Assembly: GCA_050485745.1 (NCBI GenBank)
Contig: JBJHBY010000169.1
Coordinates: forward strand, 1 to 7,870
Length of the DNA stretch: 7,870 bases
Direction: 5' to 3'
Source: JBJHBY01 sp050485745
GTDB lineage: Bacteria > Pseudomonadota > Gammaproteobacteria > Pseudomonadales > CAMLJR01
Positions 6,675-7,870 of the stretch are shown here, in pieces. Position 1 is the stretch's first letter. Each line of letters starts with the position of its first letter. The translations under genes were made by a program, and so were the position numbers. Under the pieces are notes generated by a model that was given only the letters and a program-made list of their open reading frames with translations, ran no database searches and was not told where the DNA came from.

Positions 6675-6757
6675 ATATTCCTGAATATAACGAAAGCTGC
6701 GATTCAGGCGCCCGATAGTCTCATTCAGTTATAGATCAGTGAGCCGGTCGGGGGCAA
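6675..6757 (-). promoter_or_regulatory. cysB promoter/operator region with palindrome and phased ATTCAG boxes
   Basis: Two candidate -10 boxes serve cysB on the minus strand: TATAAC (6728-6733) with TTGCCC (6752-6757) 18 bases upstream, and TATATT (6684-6689) with no good -35. A perfect palindrome ATATTC-CT-GAATAT spans 6675-6688 and covers the second -10. The hexamer ATTCAG occurs at 6702-6707 and 6723-6728 and, inverted, at 6681-6686: steps of exactly 21 bp, two helical turns, so all lie on one face of the DNA. CysB is known to bind and repress its own promoter, and LysR tetramers contact phased half-sites, so these are candidate autoregulatory sites. Binding is inference. Confidence 0.5.
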
Positions 6758-6762
6758 GCCCC

Positions 6763-7665
6763 TCAGCGGATATTGGCGACTCCATGGGGCACGTGACCCG
6801 TCGCCACATGCCGGCTGGCCGAATCGCAGTGGGCCTGCTGGTCGTCGAAGAACACATCCGCGCCATAGGCCTTGAGGAAATCCTCTTTGGCAAGCCCCCC
6901 CAGGAACAGGGACTCATCGATGCGGATCTCCCAGGCACGCAGCGTCCTGATCACGCGCTCGTGGGCCGGCGCGGAGCGTGCCGTGACCAGGGCTGTGCGA
7001 ATGGGGGCTTCGTCCGGGCCGAATTCGCGCTGCAAGCGGTGCAGGGCCGCAAGAAATGGTTTGAACGGTCCACCGGACAGGGGCTCACGCGCCGAAGCCT
7101 GTTCACTGCGGGCAAAGGCATCGAGCCCCTCGGATTTGTAGACGCGTTCCGCTTCATCGGAAAACAGCACGGCGTCGCCATCGAAGGCAAAGCGCAGTTG
7201 CTCGTTGCGCTCCGGCTCTTCCTGCCCGGAGGGCATCAGCGTTGCCGCGGCGACGCCCTGGGACAGGGCGTCGCGCACATCCTCCGCGTGCGTCGACAGA
7301 AACAAATGACAACCGAAGGGCGCGACATAGCGGTGTGGGCTGCCGCCACCGGAGAACGCCGCCCGGGTGATACGCAGTTGATAGTGTTGAATGGAGTTGA
7401 ACACCCGCAGACCGGTGTCGGCGCTGTTGCGCGAGAGCAGGATGACCTCGACCCGCTCGGCGCCAAGACGCTCGTTGATGGCCAGCAGCTTGCGCACCAG
7501 CGGAAAAGCCTCGCCCGGGGCGAGCACATCGTCCTCGTGTTCGATCTGGTAGCGCTGGAAAGCCTCCAGCCCCTGTTCCTCGAACACGCGATGGCTGTCA
7601 TCGAGGTTGAACAGCGCGCGGGAGGAAATGGCGATGACCAGGCGATCGTCGAGCCGTTCCGGCAT
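6763..7665 (-). CDS. 5'-nucleotidase of the cytosolic cN-I (NT5C1) family, 300 aa
   Basis: Predicted to dephosphorylate nucleoside 5'-monophosphates, AMP being the preferred substrate of the animal relatives, in the cytoplasm (no signal peptide or membrane segment). HAD-type motifs in the order of the cN-I family: AFDGDAVLFSDEAERV (res. 160-175; Asp162 nucleophile and Asp164), LVTARSAPA (226-234, Thr228 as motif II), the Lys260 region LGGLAKEDFL (255-264), FFDDQ (272-276, motif IV acids) and HVPHGVA (291-297), which closely match the animal cN-I proteins. The N-terminal part (VIAISSRALFNLD, 10-22) is also family-specific. The start ATG at 7665 has AGGAG eight bases upstream. The gene stands alone; cysB follows 133 bases after its stop. 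A GGGG-CTTG-CCCC hairpin directly after the stop lacks a T-run, so partial read-through into cysB is possible. Family assignment is secure; the exact substrate is not. Confidence 0.92.
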   Translation of the reverse strand: MPERLDDRLVIAISSRALFNLDDSHRVFEEQGLEAFQRYQIEHEDDVLAPGEAFPLVRKLLAINERLGAERVEVILLSRNSADTGLRVFNSIQHYQLRITRAAFSGGGSPHRYVAPFGCHLFLSTHAEDVRDALSQGVAAATLMPSGQEEPERNEQLRFAFDGDAVLFSDEAERVYKSEGLDAFARSEQASAREPLSGGPFKPFLAALHRLQREFGPDEAPIRTALVTARSAPAHERVIRTLRAWEIRIDESLFLGGLAKEDFLKAYGADVFFDDQQAHCDSASRHVATGHVPHGVANIR

Positions 7666-7744
7666 GCTTGTGTCTCCTGCAGCTCAGCAGATGCCCGCAG
7701 CGGCAATACCGCAGCGCGGGCCGGCGCCGCTGACTATTAACCTG

Positions 7745-7778
7745 GCATGCAAACAGGTATCCCCTCCTGTTTGCATGC
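7745..7778. repeat. Perfect 13-bp inverted repeat (hairpin 1 of 4)
   Basis: GCATGCAAACAGG (7745-7757) is mirrored by CCTGTTTGCATGC (7766-7778) around an 8-base loop TATCCCCT. All 13 pairs are perfect. It lies in the intergenic region upstream of the nucleotidase gene. It could be a strong RNA hairpin, a protein-binding palindrome, or part of a palindromic repeat element. Confidence 0.9.
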
Positions 7779-7780
7779 GC

Positions 7781-7830
7781 GCCCTGGAAATACTGGCGGG
7801 GTTGCGCGGAACCCCTGGTATTTCCAGGGC
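7781..7830. repeat. Perfect 13-bp inverted repeat with nested 6-bp stem (hairpin 2 of 4)
   Basis: GCCCTGGAAATAC (7781-7793) pairs with GTATTTCCAGGGC (7818-7830). Inside it GGGGTT (7798-7803) pairs with AACCCC (7810-7815) around a GCGCGG loop, separated from the outer stem by a small internal loop (4 and 2 bases). The whole 50-base unit would fold as one long stem. It begins two bases after hairpin 1. Confidence 0.9.
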
Positions 7831-7833
7831 TTG

Positions 7834-7852
7834 CATTGGCCTTCGGCCAATG
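7834..7852. repeat. Perfect 8-bp inverted repeat with TTC loop (hairpin 3 of 4)
   Basis: CATTGGCC (7834-7841) and GGCCAATG (7845-7852) enclose TTC. It starts three bases after hairpin 2. The compact GGCC-TTC-GGCC core recalls bacterial REP-type palindromes, but no second copy is in the window. Confidence 0.85.
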
Positions 7853-7856
7853 GCCG

Positions 7857-7870
7857 GCACATCCCTGTGC
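7857..7870. repeat. Inverted repeat at the window edge (hairpin 4 of 4, possibly longer)
   Basis: GCACA (7857-7861) and TGTGC (7866-7870) enclose TCCC. The right arm ends on the last base of the window, so the stem may continue; the bases before the left arm (GGCCG) would need CGGCC beyond the edge to extend it. Confidence 0.6.

Noticed and set aside
5748..6734. 328-codon plus-strand frame opposite cysB
   Set aside because: Antisense shadow with GC-driven composition; the minus strand encodes an unmistakable CysB.
6751..6762. GGGG-CTTG-CCCC hairpin after the nucleotidase stop as a terminator
   Set aside because: Four-pair stem without a following T-run, and it overlaps the possible cysB -35 element.
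6739..7740. 333-codon plus-strand frame opposite the nucleotidase
   Set aside because: Antisense shadow; the minus strand carries all the HAD/cN-I motifs.
7745..7870. Integron attC site or CRISPR array
   Set aside because: No GTTRRRY/RYYYAAC core pair brackets the palindromes, and there is no repeated unit with regular spacers.

Overview
The window reads as an ordinary chromosomal segment of a GC-rich gammaproteobacterium, most likely of the Pseudomonadales/Oceanospirillales type. The reasons are a CysB regulator of the exact enterobacterial/pseudomonad length, a ThrH enzyme of the Pseudomonas kind next to it, a PabB nearby, and sigma70-like promoters. I see no tRNA, rRNA, CRISPR array, transposase or phage gene.

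Layout from left to right. (1) 1-3182, minus strand: a two-gene carboxylase operon. It consists of a complete acyl-CoA carboxyltransferase (CT, 577 aa) followed by a divergent biotin carboxylase (BC) that runs off the left edge (458 aa visible). A GC-rich hairpin pair lies in the 73-base gap between them. (2) 3183-3595: a divergent intergenic region. It holds a strong-looking minus-strand promoter and a roughly 270-base leader for the carboxylase operon, plus a weaker plus-strand promoter for pabB. (3) 3596-4933, plus strand: pabB (aminodeoxychorismate synthase component I, folate pathway), convergent with the next gene. (4) 4948-6629, minus strand: cysB (sulfur/cysteine master regulator) and, 89 bases after it, thrH (phosphoserine/homoserine phosphatase-transferase). 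The region upstream of cysB carries a perfect 14-bp palindrome and three ATTCAG boxes spaced exactly 21 bp apart. (5) 6763-7665, minus strand: a bacterial homologue of the cytosolic 5'-nucleotidase I (cN-I) family. (6) 7745-7870: four back-to-back perfect inverted repeats with only 2-4 bases between them, running to the right edge.

How the genes relate. CT and BC are partners: BC should carboxylate a biotin carrier, which is not visible and is probably beyond the left edge, and CT should move the carboxyl group to an acyl-CoA. ThrH can supply serine, the precursor of the O-acetylserine/N-acetylserine signal that CysB senses, so its place beside cysB makes metabolic sense. PabB and the nucleotidase look like independent housekeeping genes.

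The two things most worth a second look are the carboxylase pair and the palindrome cluster. In the pair, BC has altered signature motifs and about 80 extra residues inside its ATP-grasp region, and CT has Ala at a position known to govern acyl-chain choice. The palindrome cluster has no function I can assign. I found no convincing new multi-gene system beyond these.
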